Position numbers and translations under genes: made by a program | Origin: Lanius collurio | Taxonomy: Eukaryota > Chordata > Aves > Passeriformes > Laniidae | Direction of reading: 5' to 3' | DNA length: 64,000 bases | Assembly (NCBI GenBank): GCA_020086605.1 | Contig: JACBWW010000028.1 | Location: forward strand, 8,765,006-8,829,005 | Part shown: piece by piece, positions 36,794-49,320 of the stretch | How positions within the stretch are numbered: the first letter of the stretch is position 1 | Layout of the letters: every line of letters begins with the position of its first letter | The notes under the pieces: generated by a model | What the model saw: only the letters and a program-made list of their open reading frames with translations | What the model was told of the DNA's origin: nothing | Database searches by the model: none

Positions 36794-39700
36794 CCCAGTC
36801 GTGTGTATGATGATACACTTAGTTATTTACAAAGTTCATGTGAGAATAGTGCTTCTGTATCTGTTTGTGGAACAAAGCCTATAGAGCTGGAAATAGTAAT
36901 TTGCTAAATATAATGTGGGAATGAACTCTAAAATCATACTGGAGTATCCTAAGGGACAACTGACATATGACAGATGTATAGAAAAAACAAGTCGTAAACA
37001 TGATACTCTTTCAAATTGATTGACATCTGTAAGGGACAATATGAATACTAAGAAAATTGCAATTGGCAGTTACCTGCAAAAAACAGATTCTTTGAATATT
37101 TGGAAAGAAAAAATAACGTAAGTATGCTAGACATGTAAAATAAAGACCTGCTTCAATTTGTTAGAGCCATGCACTGATGGGAAATTTGGTCCGCTAATGA
37201 AACTTGCAACCGTAAACTCATCTATAACACTGGAAGTATGTCAAGAAAATTCTTCAGGGAGGAAAAAAAGGTGCTGTGTGATAATGATATTACACTCCAA
37301 CACTTATCAGCTAATTGGCCATCTTGGAAGCTCTGCCATTTCCCTGACACTTTCAAATATGCTATAAACAAACAAAGCTTACCACTGGCAGGTATTGTTA
37401 TGTCAAGCTATAAAAGAAAGACATGTGGAGATGCTAACAAATTTATTACACAGGTGTTGTGTCAAGATGTAGCAGGAAGGCATGGGAAGGAGGTAACAAT
37501 CCTGTTATACCCATGTGGCACTGTTCACACAATGAAGTACAAAGGCTTCTCTATGGAAAAGATGTGATCGTTTCTCCATTATTAGGCATAGCAATACCCT
37601 CAGTGGAATAAAAATTCAGAAAACTACCTTATAGAGTTTCACAGAAGAGAAGCTGTACCAGAAATCCACAGAATGTTAAGATGTAAGTACAATAAATTAG
37701 TGTATGTCCTGAAAAGTAGATGGTTAAAATAGGCAAGATAGGTGTTTCTCTTCAATCAACAACCTAGACAGCTAAGAAAATCTAGGCCACATGATCTCCA
37801 ATATTCAGAGTTTCATTACCAAAGATTATTACATCCTGAGGATATGCTCATTAGCTACATTAGCTACATCATAACTCTAAGTACTGTTAAAATAGAAAGC
37901 TAATAATGCAAACAAGCCACTTCCATCTGGGGAAAAAAATGAAGTGAGAAAAACATGAGACAGAGTGTTTTGATGTTATCCAGAAGGCTTGGGGGCGGAA
38001 TCTCTTTCAATAGAAGATGCTATCACTACCCTGTGCCCCATCAGGAGAAAAAAATTAGGAATATTTCTTCACCCAAAAGCAATGTCTGCTTTTCCAACAG
38101 ACATTCTACTCAAAAGAAACTCTGACAATTAATTTTCTTCCAAACAGCCGTTCACCACTAGTGAACATGAAAACCTTTCTTCTGGCTTCTCTTCATCTTG
38201 ATATGCCATCTTCTTTCTGCCTTTGAAATAAACAGAGTCAATGGGAGAGCCCACACCCAGTATGTCCCTGTCAGGAACCTTGATGACAAATAGGCTTTGG
38301 TTGCCCTGACAAGCCTCCTCTAGAGCCTCCATCTACACCTTCTGACTGGAGCCTCCATTTAACCTCATGCCTGGGCCTTCAGTTTCTGTTTGGCTACATC
38401 AATAAGTACACTTGCCCCTACTGTGCCTGAATCATTGTTTGGATTCACCTGCCTCTGGCACCAGGGGACAGTGCTCTGTTGCCAAGGGCACAGCCTGGCC
38501 TGCTTTGTGGCTGCTCTCCTCAAACCTTATTTTGGGAAACAGAGTCTTCTTGCTGCTACCTGAGCTTCCCATGATAAAAAGAGACTTCGCTTCCTAAAAG
38601 AGTCCCACTTGTCCTCGCAAACAGTATGGTAACTTCAGCCTCTGGAAGCCCTCCTTCATAAGCGTCCTTAAATGCTTCTCCCATCTGCCACATCCAGTAA
38701 CATCTAAAAGGTTTGTAAATGGTGGCAGTGAGTAACTCAGTTCAGCATAATAAAAATGCAATACGAAACAAGATGTAACATTGCATTACTGTCTCTAAGT
38801 ATGTATTATGAATTAGAGTGAGAAAATACCAACATTTTTGATGCACCCTCAAAACAGGCACCTCATTAATGATATGTTCCACACATACCCAAGATTCATA
38901 CTAATTGGATCCTGGTAAAAGGGCAATGAAAAGGACTAAGAATTAGATCTTTGCTGCCATACTTACTGCATGAAGTCCTATTAAATTTTTCTACTTTTCT
39001 TTTTCTCAAGGATAAAGGGTGTCTCAAAATGGTCAGACACAACAGGAAGTGCTTGGTATTGTCTTATCAGCACTGAGAAATGGTTATCCAGAGAGTTGAA
39101 AGACCAAGTACTCCTCTTGCTGTGTGCCTGTCTTTTGTCTTCTCATGCTCTTCTCTGTGATTCAAATGGCTACCATCGAGCTTAAACACGGATTTGGGGT
39201 GATACTCTGGGTTTCCTCTGAACTGGCCAATACCAAATATTTGTTTTAAAAACAAAATGTATTTACCTCACTGGGGGTGGGGACTGTGTGTTCCTAACTT
39301 TACAGAATCTGTCAGTTCTATGCAGAAGTACTTATTTTGGAGTATAATTTTACATCCCAAATTTGCTAGATTTATATCAGTATTTATTTTAAGGTCTGGT
39401 AACAATTTAAAATTTTATATCATCAGGCACAATTATAATATCTTTCAATTTCTGCCATTCCTAAATATTACACACCATTTCAAGGCTCTTGAAATCCAAA
39501 CTCTAGCAAAGCCTTTTATTGTGCTCACCTGATCTTTTGCCACTTTCTAAAGCATCCAAAGGTCTTGCCGGCTGTAGAATAAATTGATTAGGCCATAGTT
39601 AACAGGCTAGCTATGCTGTTTCCAACAGTGGTAATTTAGTTAGTGCATTCTATGAGACAGACATATATTAATTCGTTGCCATTTGCCAATAAATGCTATT

Positions 39701-42700
39701 TAGGTTTACTGTGATCTTAGAATGATTCTGCATTGAAATCAGGAGATAAAATGTAGTCTCAAATGGTAGGTGAGTCCTAACTAAAAAACCATTTTCCTCA
39801 TGTGAGGATATTACAGACTTCATAGTGAAACAGTGCAGCTAAAATTCTTTACTGGTAACTTAATCTTTGACTATAGCAAGAGCACATATATTTTAACACA
39901 TTCTCACACTCACCTGAACAGAAATTTCTGGAGTTTATCTCAGGAAAAAAAAATCAACTAACCTCCTTGACCCCCCCAAAGATAGCTGGTGCTGAACCAT
40001 GGCCACACAGTGATTTCAGTCTGAACTAAACTCAGGTTTTTGATAAATACAGTTTTTAGTAGCTTAGCAAAACAATTTCTCCCTTTTCTTCACTGCTAGT
40101 AGAATTCTGCTAAAATTCTGCACCCAGTTTTCTGCAATGCATCAGGCCCCTTAGTGGAAGACACAGAACAGTAAATCATGATATCCAAATGTCACTTTGA
40201 GTGGTTCGCTTAAAGGAAATGGTTTGGTCAGAGAAAACATAAACTTCAGTTTCTCTCCTGAACTGATTAGTAGAGTCAAAGATGCAGCTTGTATTTCTGA
40301 CTATCCGTGCAAGAAGCAGTTTAGTGAAGTAGCCATAGTCTACCAGGAGCTGCCAGCCTGTACAGAGCATGGTAAACCAGAGAGGGGTTGGACCATGGAA
40401 GTCCACGGCAGCTCTCTCCAGATGACTGCTCTGCTACACTACTTTACTAATCCTAACCAAAAAGGTGGAGGAAGTTACCTTTTTAAATCCAGTTTGTGGA
40501 ATGACCTTACAATTCAGTTGCATCAGAAGAGCTGAGAAGCTGGTAAAATTGCAATGAATTGGTTTAATCAGGACTGTTATTTCTTGAGCTACAGCCTCCA
40601 CTTGAAAGCCTCGTGTTGTCAGGCTGGATCAAAGTTAAATGACCTAGTCAATGACTACCCTGCTAAGAAATCTCTTAGGGTTTTTTTCCAGGAAATTAAA
40701 CAAAGACGTTCCTGCTAGAAGTGGTACTGTGTAGTATTCTCAGAAACATAATGTATCTGGTTACATAAACATAATATGTTACAAAGAACTGGAGTTTTCA
40801 TAGGAGAATTACCTGAAAAACAACAATGAATCAAATTATTCTGTATAAGCAGGAGCTACTTAAAATGGATAATAGGTCTTCATTGAATAGAGAGCAGCTC
40901 AGAAGATCTTTTAGCTGCCAAATATTAATTTATGTCATAAACACTCAAACCCATGAAATTACAATCACAACTGCAAAACAGAAAAACAGGTAAATTTTTT
41001 TTTGGTTTGTTTTCATAGTATAAGCAAATGTTAGCAATATGGACAACAACAATATCAATAATATATGAAGGAGAAAAGTACAGTAGGTGTCAGTTTCTTT
41101 AAACTTGATAGAATAACATGAAAGACAAGTAATTTTTGGTAAAATACTGTGCTGCTAAAAACAGATAAACATAGTTTGTTTAAAATAGATCAGGCTGACT
41201 AATTGCATCTGTCTAATCGTATTTGTATGCTGAGCAGACAAAATATTGTGCACCCAGGCTCTGATGCTATAATTGGATCTGTGCATACAGATCTCTGTTC
41301 TTCCTCGAAGTTCTATTTAATTAAATTACACTATATACCTCTTTAAAGTAAACAAGACCATCATTCAGTTTATATGTCCTTATAAGAGAGGCAGCTGGAA
41401 ACAACACATCCATTCAACACAATCACACACACCTAATTTATAGTCAGCACAACACCACAGACTTCCCTAAAGTTGCAAGAAACATGAATTTGACATAGAT
41501 CAGGCAGAATACAGTTTAAATTAATAAGAAAAAAAGAAAAAGCAACAGACATAACCAATCAAGGAAGCGCGCAGAAAATAAATTAATAATAAAATTAAAT
41601 TATTAAAAATAGGTGGATCAATTAAAAAAAAAACCAAACAAAATCTTCAAACCCCAAACAAACAAAAATACACTAAAAGTGTGGAAGGAAAAGTAGAAAT
41701 ACAACTTCCAAAGCCCAAGTTTGCTTCCTAGAAGTGTTTTCCCTCACATTATCTTTATATCTCTCCCCTTCACTCCTTGCCTCCCAGGAAGGGAATGATC
41801 AAAGTTTCCTTCCTTTCTGTTGTTCTCTGCTTGTGTTAGCAACCAGCTCACAGGCCCTATCACAAAGGATTTATTTTCTTTTTCTATTATAACTATCTAT
41901 CAAAATTTCTATTGGCTTTGTGAATTGCAGTTGAAAGTTAATTTAAAAGCATTCTTCAATGGCAGCAAAATCTAGATTACTGGCAAAACACACTTATTTC
42001 TATTTTTATGGTATACAGAGCAATTACAGGAGAACCCTCATAGTATTTTTAAATTACATTGTATATTTAACTTGTAATAAGAAACATGTGTGCTAAGGGA
42101 TGAAACTGTATGTCATTTTTCACAATGTGACCTCTAAAGAAATGTTCTTTCTAAGGACTCAAAAATCCTTAATTTTTAAATTTCTATATGTATAAAAAAC
42201 TTATTTACTAACATATAAAAAATATATTCCAATACATTAGAAATAATGAATATATTAGTATATTCTCATATGTGTGTGTATGCTCTCATATTAGAATATC
42301 TAAAAGAGATACATGTATATTCTCCCCTCCTTTTCTCATAATAACTGATTCAAATATAATCTTTTCTGAGTCTGCTGTTATGTCTAAAATTTATTTTTGA
42401 GCCTTGTGTTACGACTAAAATTCGGGGTTTTTTCAAATGACTACTCCCCAAACAACTTCTTTGATCCTGATGATTTCTCTTGTTACTGTAGTTTGTGGGG
42501 GAAAAGCAAACTTGTAGACATTCCTGTATTCTTAGGAGTGAAGTCTATCAGACTCACAGGACATTCAAGAACTGTCATGTGACTGTCATCATTTGATTGA
42601 GGCTACACCTTTCTTTGAGAACATAGCCCAGAAAAGGAGCTCAGGGAAGTCCCCAAAGTCCACCCTACACAGGACATAACCAGAGGAACACAATTCATTG

Positions 42701-43479
42701 CAGATACATGAAAAGTGGATATCTACCTGGTACCTCCAGGGCACCTCCTGCCCTTGGGTGCCCACTCCTAGGGTGCAGGATGCAGATGCAGCTCACTTCA
42801 CCCACACGCAGCTACGAGTATGTCACCAGGCCTTGCCCAGCATCACTCAGCAGCTTGCCGCTCTACCCACCAGTCAGGAGACCAGGCATCTGCCCACTGT
42901 CCCACCTATGGATCTCAGAGGCACCAGCTCGAGCTGCTCTCTTGCTGTTTAGTCATTGCATCTCAGAGGATGTGGACATCTGAAACCCTGCTGTGGGAAA
43001 CCTGGGGTTGAGATGGTCAGGAAACCTGGTGTGACTGTGTGAGTGTGGGGGGTGTAGCTGGTTAGGGGCCTCAGTCCCAGCTCAGGTGGTGCAGGACTGA
43101 CTGCCAGAGTGGCTCCTGGTCATGAAAGGAAGTTTCCTTAACACATGGCTCAGCGAATTTACAAACCCACATGTCCAGCTTTAACACGGACGGCAGCTGA
43201 CCACCTCTAAACAGTGCAACAGCCACTGCCGAGGCTGTGCCACACGGAGTGAGATGCACGACCAGCATCTAGCTCGGGACTGGCACCTGGCTCCTGTCCG
43301 GCGGCCCCAGGTGAGCGGCTGACTTTCTCCCTCTCTCCTGGTTGTCTCAGGTTCTGCAGCACCCAAAGGGCAGGAGGACACTGGGGACCTCGAGGGACGG
43401 TGGGGCCCCTGAACTGTGGCAGCTGCCTGGACCTGTGGCTGCTCCCCTGAACCTTGCAGTGCTCCAGGCTGGGAAGCTG
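36794..43479. other. Intergenic, no gene recognised
   Basis: AT-rich up to about 42600, then GC rises over 42600-43480. That last part may be an old repeat, but I cannot name it. Frames at 42698-43011 and 43207-43659 are overlapping and unsupported. Confidence 0.5.
41580..41672. repeat. A-rich low-complexity run
   Basis: aataaaattaaattattaaa grading into aaaaaccaaacaaaat and caaacaaac. Non-coding. Confidence 0.75.
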
Positions 43480-44107
43480 CCTGGCAGAAAAGGACCTGAG
43501 TGTGCTGGTCGACAGATGATGAACATGAGGCAGCAGTGTGCCCAGGTGGCCAAAAAGGACAGTGTCTTTTATCCTGACTTGTACCAGCAACAGTATGGCA
43601 AAGAGGACCAGGGCAGTAACCACCCCCCTGTACTGGGCACTGGTGAGGCCATGCTTCAAATCCTGCTTTCAGTTCTGAGCTGGAAAGACATTGAAGCTCT
43701 GGAGGGAAGCCAGAGAAGGAAAACGGAACTGGGAAAGGGTTTGGAGCACAAGTCTGATGAGGGAGCCGTGGTTGTTCAGCCTGGAGAAAAGGAGGCTCAG
43801 GGGTCCTTACTGCTGTCTACAGCTGCCTGAAAGGAGGGCGCAGCCAGGTCGGGGTTGGTCTCTTCTTCCAGGCAACCAGCGACAGGACAAGAGGAAATGG
43901 CCTCGACCTGTGCCAGGGGAGGCCATTACGGGGAATTTTTTCACAGAAGGGGTGATTAACTTTGGAATGGGCTGCCCAGGGAGGTAGCAGAGTCACGGCG
44001 TCTGGAGGTGTTTCACGAAGGACTGGACGTAGTGCCGTAGTCTAGTTGACATGGTCGTGTTGGGTCACAGGTTGTACTCGATGACCTCGGAGTCTTTTCC
44101 AGCCTAA
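43480..44107 (+). mobile_element. CR1 LINE 3' fragment, plus strand, next to the PTBP3 CpG island
   Basis: The + strand reads aaaaggacctgagtgtgctg, then a MRQQCAQVAKKDS-like piece, then KGLEHKSDEGAVVVQPGEKE and the GRKRWSAMPREVAE-type 3' end, finishing with gatgacctcggagtcttttc and cagcctaagtg. These are the successive CR1 ORF2 C-terminal and 3' UTR blocks. Frameshifts show it is dead. It ends about 60 nt before the CpG island. Confidence 0.88.
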
Positions 44108-44112
44108 GTGAT

Positions 44113-44168
44113 GCCGAGTGATCGGTGCCGAGTGATCGGTGCCGAGTGATCGGTGCCGAGTGATCGGT
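44113..44168. repeat. 14-bp tandem repeat, four copies, each a palindrome
   Basis: Four perfect copies of gccgagtgatcggt at 44113, 44127, 44141 and 44155, with a fifth partial start (gccg). Each unit contains the inverted repeat CCGA-GTGA-TCGG. It lies exactly between the 3' end of a CR1 element and the PTBP3 CpG island, where the CR1 terminal microsatellite would be expected. Confidence 0.95.
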
Positions 44169-44169
44169 G

Positions 44170-45000
44170 CCGTGTTCCCGTGCGCCGGGCCGGATATCTG
44201 AAGCCACGCCATGGCACGGCCGCACCGCACAGCGGCGGGACGGCCGCACCGCGCAGGCGCCGCGGAGGGGGCGCGGGCCCTCGGTGCGCTTGCGCCGCGC
44301 TCCGCTCCGGGGCGGGCCCGCCCGCCCCGCCGGGCCGTGCACGGGGGTCCCGCTCTGCCGCCGCGCCGGGGCTGCGCTGAGGGGCGACCGGCGGCCGCTG
44401 GCCGCGGGGAGCGTGTGTCAGCCCCCCGAGAGTTTCACCTGGTGCCGCCTGGAGCGGAGCGGGGCGGGGCGGGGCGCTGACCGGCACATCCCGGCTCCTT
44501 CCTCTGATCAGCGGGGGTGGAGAGAGAGGGGCTGGGGGAGGTCCCCTCCGCCCCCGTCGGAGGGAGCGGAGCGAGAGGAAAGGTGGGTGTCGGAGAGGGG
44601 CTGGGTTTCGGAGGGGCCGGGCTTGGGGTGGGGATATTCCCGAGGGCTGCTCCGCCAGGTACTTGTGGAAGGAGGAAGCAGGCGGCCGTCTCCGACCTGG
44701 AGCTGAGGGGCCGGGCGCTGCCGCGGGGAACTTTGTGGTACTCAGGGCGTGCGGCTCTCATTTCCTTTCGCTTCCTCTCTCTTTTTCCCTCAGCGCGGCT
44801 GGAGTCGCGTTTTCCTCGCGGCCGTGTTTTCCCGCCCCGCGGGGGCCGTGGCCCCGCGCCTGGCTGCGGGCCGGGATGCGCCGGGAAGCGCCGCTCCGCA
44901 GGGCTGGGCGCGCTCCCGTCCCTCCGCGGGCGGAGGTGGCGGCTTGGGGCCTGCGCTTGCCCGATTTTTCAACTTTATTTCGGAGTTACCCCTGTTAAGG
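44170..45000 (+). promoter_or_regulatory. PTBP3: CpG island, likely PTBP3 promoter and first non-coding exon
   Basis: This is the strongest CpG-rich stretch of the window. It has GC-box (Sp1-type) runs at 44461-44476 and two one-mismatch NRF1-like motifs (TGCGCTTGCGC near 44285 and GCGCAGGCGC at 44251-44260), and lacks a clear TATA box. This is typical of a housekeeping promoter. Candidate first-exon donors include CAG|GTACTT near 44657 and AAAG|GTGGGT near 44580. I see no ATGGACGG, which in PTB family members opens the long isoform, so the first exon is probably non-coding here. Assignment to PTBP3 rests on position, 14.5 kb upstream of the first recognised coding exon on the same strand. 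The long GC-rich reading frames across it are by-products of composition. Confidence 0.65.
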
Positions 45001-46685
45001 TGGCAAAAAATCCTTTGGCGCGGGAGTTTCTTAGCGGTGGGTCGCGATGAGTTTTTGGGTATTTGCGTTTTTGCGTGGTAGTTGAAGTTTAATACCCCAA
45101 GTTTGGGGGGAGCTTGTCTGTAGCAGAGAAAACGTGGAGCCGCTGCTATTTGCCTTGCCTTGTCGCTGGTTCTTGGTGGAAGTGCATATGTGGAAGCGAA
45201 ATGATTGACATCTATTCTGCAGGGTTAATCAATAATCAGAATGGTTATTCATGTAATGCAATTTTATAGACCGTACTAAAAGCCTTAACTATGCAGCAGG
45301 TTGTTACAAGTATGAAGTTTCTACATCATGTCGTCCTCAGAAGATAAAAATATTTTTAGCAAGTCTGAAGTATTGTGCTCCCATTGCTGGGATAGTGTGA
45401 TAGTAGCTGACTATCTGTCATATGTCTTGATAAAGTTTCTCAACTTGAAACGAAGTAACAAACCCAAGTTCATTATGTGTACTGCCAACTTGTCTCACTA
45501 CTTTTTAAGTGAAAATATGATTGCTGATATTTTCCTTTTACTTATTGATATTGCAAAATCCGAAGTCCAGAAAGCTTGGCCATAGTGGCAAATTCAACAG
45601 TCCCAGGAAACTAACCATGCCTAATGTTTATTTTTTTCATCATAACAGTATGCAGAAGGGAAAATGGAAATGTTCACTGAAGTCAGCATTTCTTGCTTCA
45701 TGTGAAGATGTAGATGTTACATTAACTTAGACCTATATCGTGTATCTTAGTATCATATAAAATGTTTGCTGTTCTGAAAATCTAGGTATTCTGATACAGA
45801 AGTTAAGAAGGCTTCTTTTTTTCCTTGTGATTCAAAAAGTTTTCTGACATCTTTTAACACTGTTATAGTAGAAGCCTTTACAGGGAGACATGTTGACAAG
45901 AACAGTTGTTATAAATGCTGATTAATCAAACAGCAAATAGTCTTAAAAAATATCTTTTGAAGACTTTAATTTTTAAAATTTACTGGGTGATTTTGCAATG
46001 GTCATCATTTTTCACATTTTCTTTAAAACTGCATTTTGCAAAATTTCAAGAGAAAATTCAGAACATTCACAGTGGAGTGAAAATTTGTTTTTATTAATCT
46101 GTCAAATGTTCTTATGGATGAACATGTAATTTTGTTATTTCTTTGTTCTGTTTGAGAATACAGTTGTCTTTATTCTTAGGTTGTGGAATTGCTGTCTAAT
46201 GTGGGTGTATGGTTCCTGTGCTGTCATACAACTAGTATGATGAGTCTCTTTTCCTAAGTATTTAAAAAAAAATTATAAAGTTTTCATTGTTTCAGTTGAG
46301 AAATGAGGGAAAAAGATTAATCTATCAGTTGATGTACTGCCCTGAAATACTAATAAAGATAGCTTAATGTTGACATTCTTTCTGGTTTGGGTAGAAATGA
46401 TGGAAGTAAAGTATGTGTAGTTCTTAAACTGTACAAATGTAACTTTGCAAAGTAGAACTTCCCTAATAAACTTCCTTTTCAAAGAGTAAAACAAAGGCTG
46501 TAGACATATTAAAGGTGAATCAGCTGAGCATTTTTAAAGACATTTTCTGAAGTAGAGCCTTTTATGTGTTTCAGTGAAGATACAAGTGGCTGGTGGTAAC
46601 TCTGAGTTAGAGTATGCTCTGAGATGCTAAGTGCTGCCTGTGACACTTCAGGGAGACCTGGGGTTTTGGGGTGATTTGGTTTGGG

Positions 46686-46702
46686 TTTTTTTTTTTTTTT
46701 TG
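46686..46702. repeat. T run in PTBP3 intron 1
   Basis: A single T homopolymer following ggtttggg. It may be the tail of an old insertion, but nothing recognisable adjoins it. Confidence 0.8.
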
Positions 46703-48148
46703 TCAGAAGATGCTAAATACTTTCTGAGAATTGAATTTCATTTTGTGATCTCCAAACTGTTTGTTGAAAATACAAGGTGTTACAAAAGCTGTTGCTTAAA
46801 ACTACCTTAGTAAACCTAAAGTAAAGCGAAATCTTTCATAAGCTTTCTTGTGGCTTCTTATTTTCAAGGGCACTTAATCAAAAAATTAAAAAAAAAAAAA
46901 AGTGAAAGAAGAAAAATTACTCTTCCTTGCTGCATTAATGCCGAAATGAAATAGAGGCATTAATTTGTTTCTGTGGAATACTGAGGCTAATTTAGATCCA
47001 AGCCTTATATTTAGGGGTAAAAATATATGAAAGTGAATGCAGAGAAATAATTTTTATTTAGATCAGAAAATTTCTGTGGAAAGCTATGAGAATTTCAGTT
47101 TTATGTGAAAGAAATTGGGTCTTTATTTAAATTTATTGCATTAACAGGAAAATGTGACTCAAGTTAAACTAATAAAATTCAAAGCAACCAGAATGGTGTG
47201 AACTGTAATTTTTTGTTGACTATCAAAAGCAGACCAGATATGTACCTAGACCTGTGGGTTTTTATAATGGAGGTTAGTGGCTTCCTTGTGGGTTAGTAAG
47301 TGGGGAAAATCAGGAACAACACTAAACATAGCAAATGTATTTATATTTTCAATTTAAATTCAATCATTCCAGTTCCAGATTAAGTCTTCAGGTTTAACAA
47401 CACTCTGGAATTCTGGAAGATGATGCTTTTAAACAGTCATCAACCACCTCCATATAATTATCCATAGGTTTCTGGCTCAGAAGCATTTTTTTGATTTATA
47501 TTCTACATAGAATTACATAATTTGCTTTTTCCTCTAGCTACTTCATAAATACCTGTTTTTAACCCACTTTGAATTATGTGGTTGTGGTTCCTTATGAGCT
47601 TGCTGTTCACTCACACCTTGTTTACTACTACTATCTGATAGAGGCAGAAACATGAAAATAGAAGAATAAAAATGAATCTGGTTTCCCTAGTAGTTGACAA
47701 ATTGCTGTTCATTTGATTTGGTCTATAGTCAAGAAAATTAATCTGCTTTGTGTACCCTGTTCTGAGAGATAAGCAGTTGATTTGGGTTGTACCAGGGAGT
47801 ATTTATCAGGTGTTCTGCTGAACTAATCCTGTGTTAAGTGATAAGCACAAGTGTGTGTTCATCAACTTTATTTTAAAGGATATCCTGATTAAACATAATC
47901 TTGTGTCAAAACATGAGGATGGGAGTTAGTTATGTCATAAAATTATGCCTACAGTTCCTTTTTCAAGGTACACTTCTTGATTCTTTTGCACTCATTAACT
48001 GTTGCATGTAATTGCACTCTTGCTTATGGTTTTCTTGCTTTTGGCCATTGTATATATTTTGTGCTCTTAGTTTTATTTTGTGCAGCATATTTTTTTATGA
48101 AAGGTTATATTTAAGACACTTTTTTTCCTTCTTTTTTTCTCATTTCAG

Positions 48149-48186
48149 CATGTGAAAATTGTGCCTATTTCTTCAGGTCTGTGGAA
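48149..48186 (+). other. Candidate 38-nt 5' exon in PTBP3 intron 1
   Basis: A long pyrimidine tract ending ctcatttcag precedes CATGTGAAAATTGTGCC, and the 38-nt segment ends at AA|GTGAGT, a strong donor. PTB family genes have a small exon in this position encoding IVPDIAVGTK or a similar peptide. One frame here reads IVPISSGLWK, a weak resemblance. It would not splice in frame with the next coding exon, so at most it is 5' UTR or a relic. Chance is possible. Confidence 0.25.
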
Positions 48187-49274
48187 GTGAGTTTTACATT
48201 GGAGTTAAAGGCAGCATTTTTGACACTGCTTTGCAGAGTGGGTAGGTGACAAAGTATTTTGTCTACTCCTGTTGATACCACTCTTCCCTGCTCTTGCTGT
48301 TTCACTCTTGGCTGAAGTTGTTCAAACTCAGATCTGCTTCCAAAAGAGCAGCACCATCCTCAACAGCGCATTTCTGCACCTCCCTCATAGTTTAGCAACT
48401 GACATATATGAGCTGCATGGTAAATTAAATTATTCTGGTACCATGCTGCTTTGCAGTTGTTAGTCACTGCAGTGAGAGCTGTGAAAATGCAAGGGTGAGG
48501 AATGACATGACTGCCTTTGCTCACTGTGACCGTAGATCAGCTTAAACTGACCAGGAAACCTCACCCTAATTTTCTTGTGAAAGCCTATGGAATGAATGCT
48601 TATATGATTCAATAAACCAACCATTATCTTTGCAATTAACTTCCTTAATCACACTGAACTGGTAGTAATTTAACTTGTTGCCATTCTTATTCCTTAAGAG
48701 ACATGGTGTATTACAATGGCATTTAAAGTCAAGGAGAAGATAGATCATTCTTTCTGTCCCTGAATAGCAGAAGCAAAGGATCCAGAATCATATTTGCATA
48801 TGTACACTCTGTGGAAGCGTGCATAATTCACACACGTGCACAGGTATATGGTGGGCTCAGTGCTCTCTATTAGGATCTTACCATTTAAACTATTTTCTTG
48901 GAATTGCATTAATGACGGGAATAAGGGTGAACCAAAGCCCATTCACATATAGGCAGAAATCATATCTTACTGTGTCTGCTTCGGGTGGGACCAGATCGTA
49001 TGGCAAAATCAGGGAATGGTAACCCTTTCCTTGTCTGTAGGTTGCATGATAGTAAAACTGAAGTGACACATGAGAAGGATGTGACAAAATATTAGAATAC
49101 TATTCCAGCTTTTGATTCCAGCTTGCTAGGTGGTTCCTTGTTTCCTACTTTGGAAAAGACAATAAACATTTTTGAAACAAGAATTCAAAGCACATTTTTG
49201 CACGTGTCCAGGGTGATTTCAAGGACTGCATTTCCATGTGTAAATTATGCTTCAGCACTGAGATACAGACTCTC

Positions 49275-49320
49275 CTGTCTTAAAGGTCTTTTCCACCCTA
49301 GATGATTCTATGATTCTTTA
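49275..49320 (+). mobile_element. Short CR1 3' tail, plus strand, in PTBP3 intron 1
   Basis: cttaaaggtcttttccaccc, tagatgattctatgattctt: the last ~45 nt of CR1 with its ATTCTATG-type terminal repeat. Upstream sequence is not recognisably CR1. Confidence 0.75.

Noticed and set aside
36077..36810. Frames with repeated VHGWV peptide
   Set aside because: They arise from a 20-bp tandem repeat inside an LTR; there is no start context or homolog.
43207..43830. 150- and 162-codon frames on opposite strands
   Set aside because: The plus frame is mostly CR1 ORF2 remnant and the minus frame is its shadow.
44013..45081. Several long frames on both strands in the CpG island
   Set aside because: Overlapping proline-, arginine- and glycine-rich frames are typical of a CpG island; none resembles a PTBP3 first exon or any known protein.
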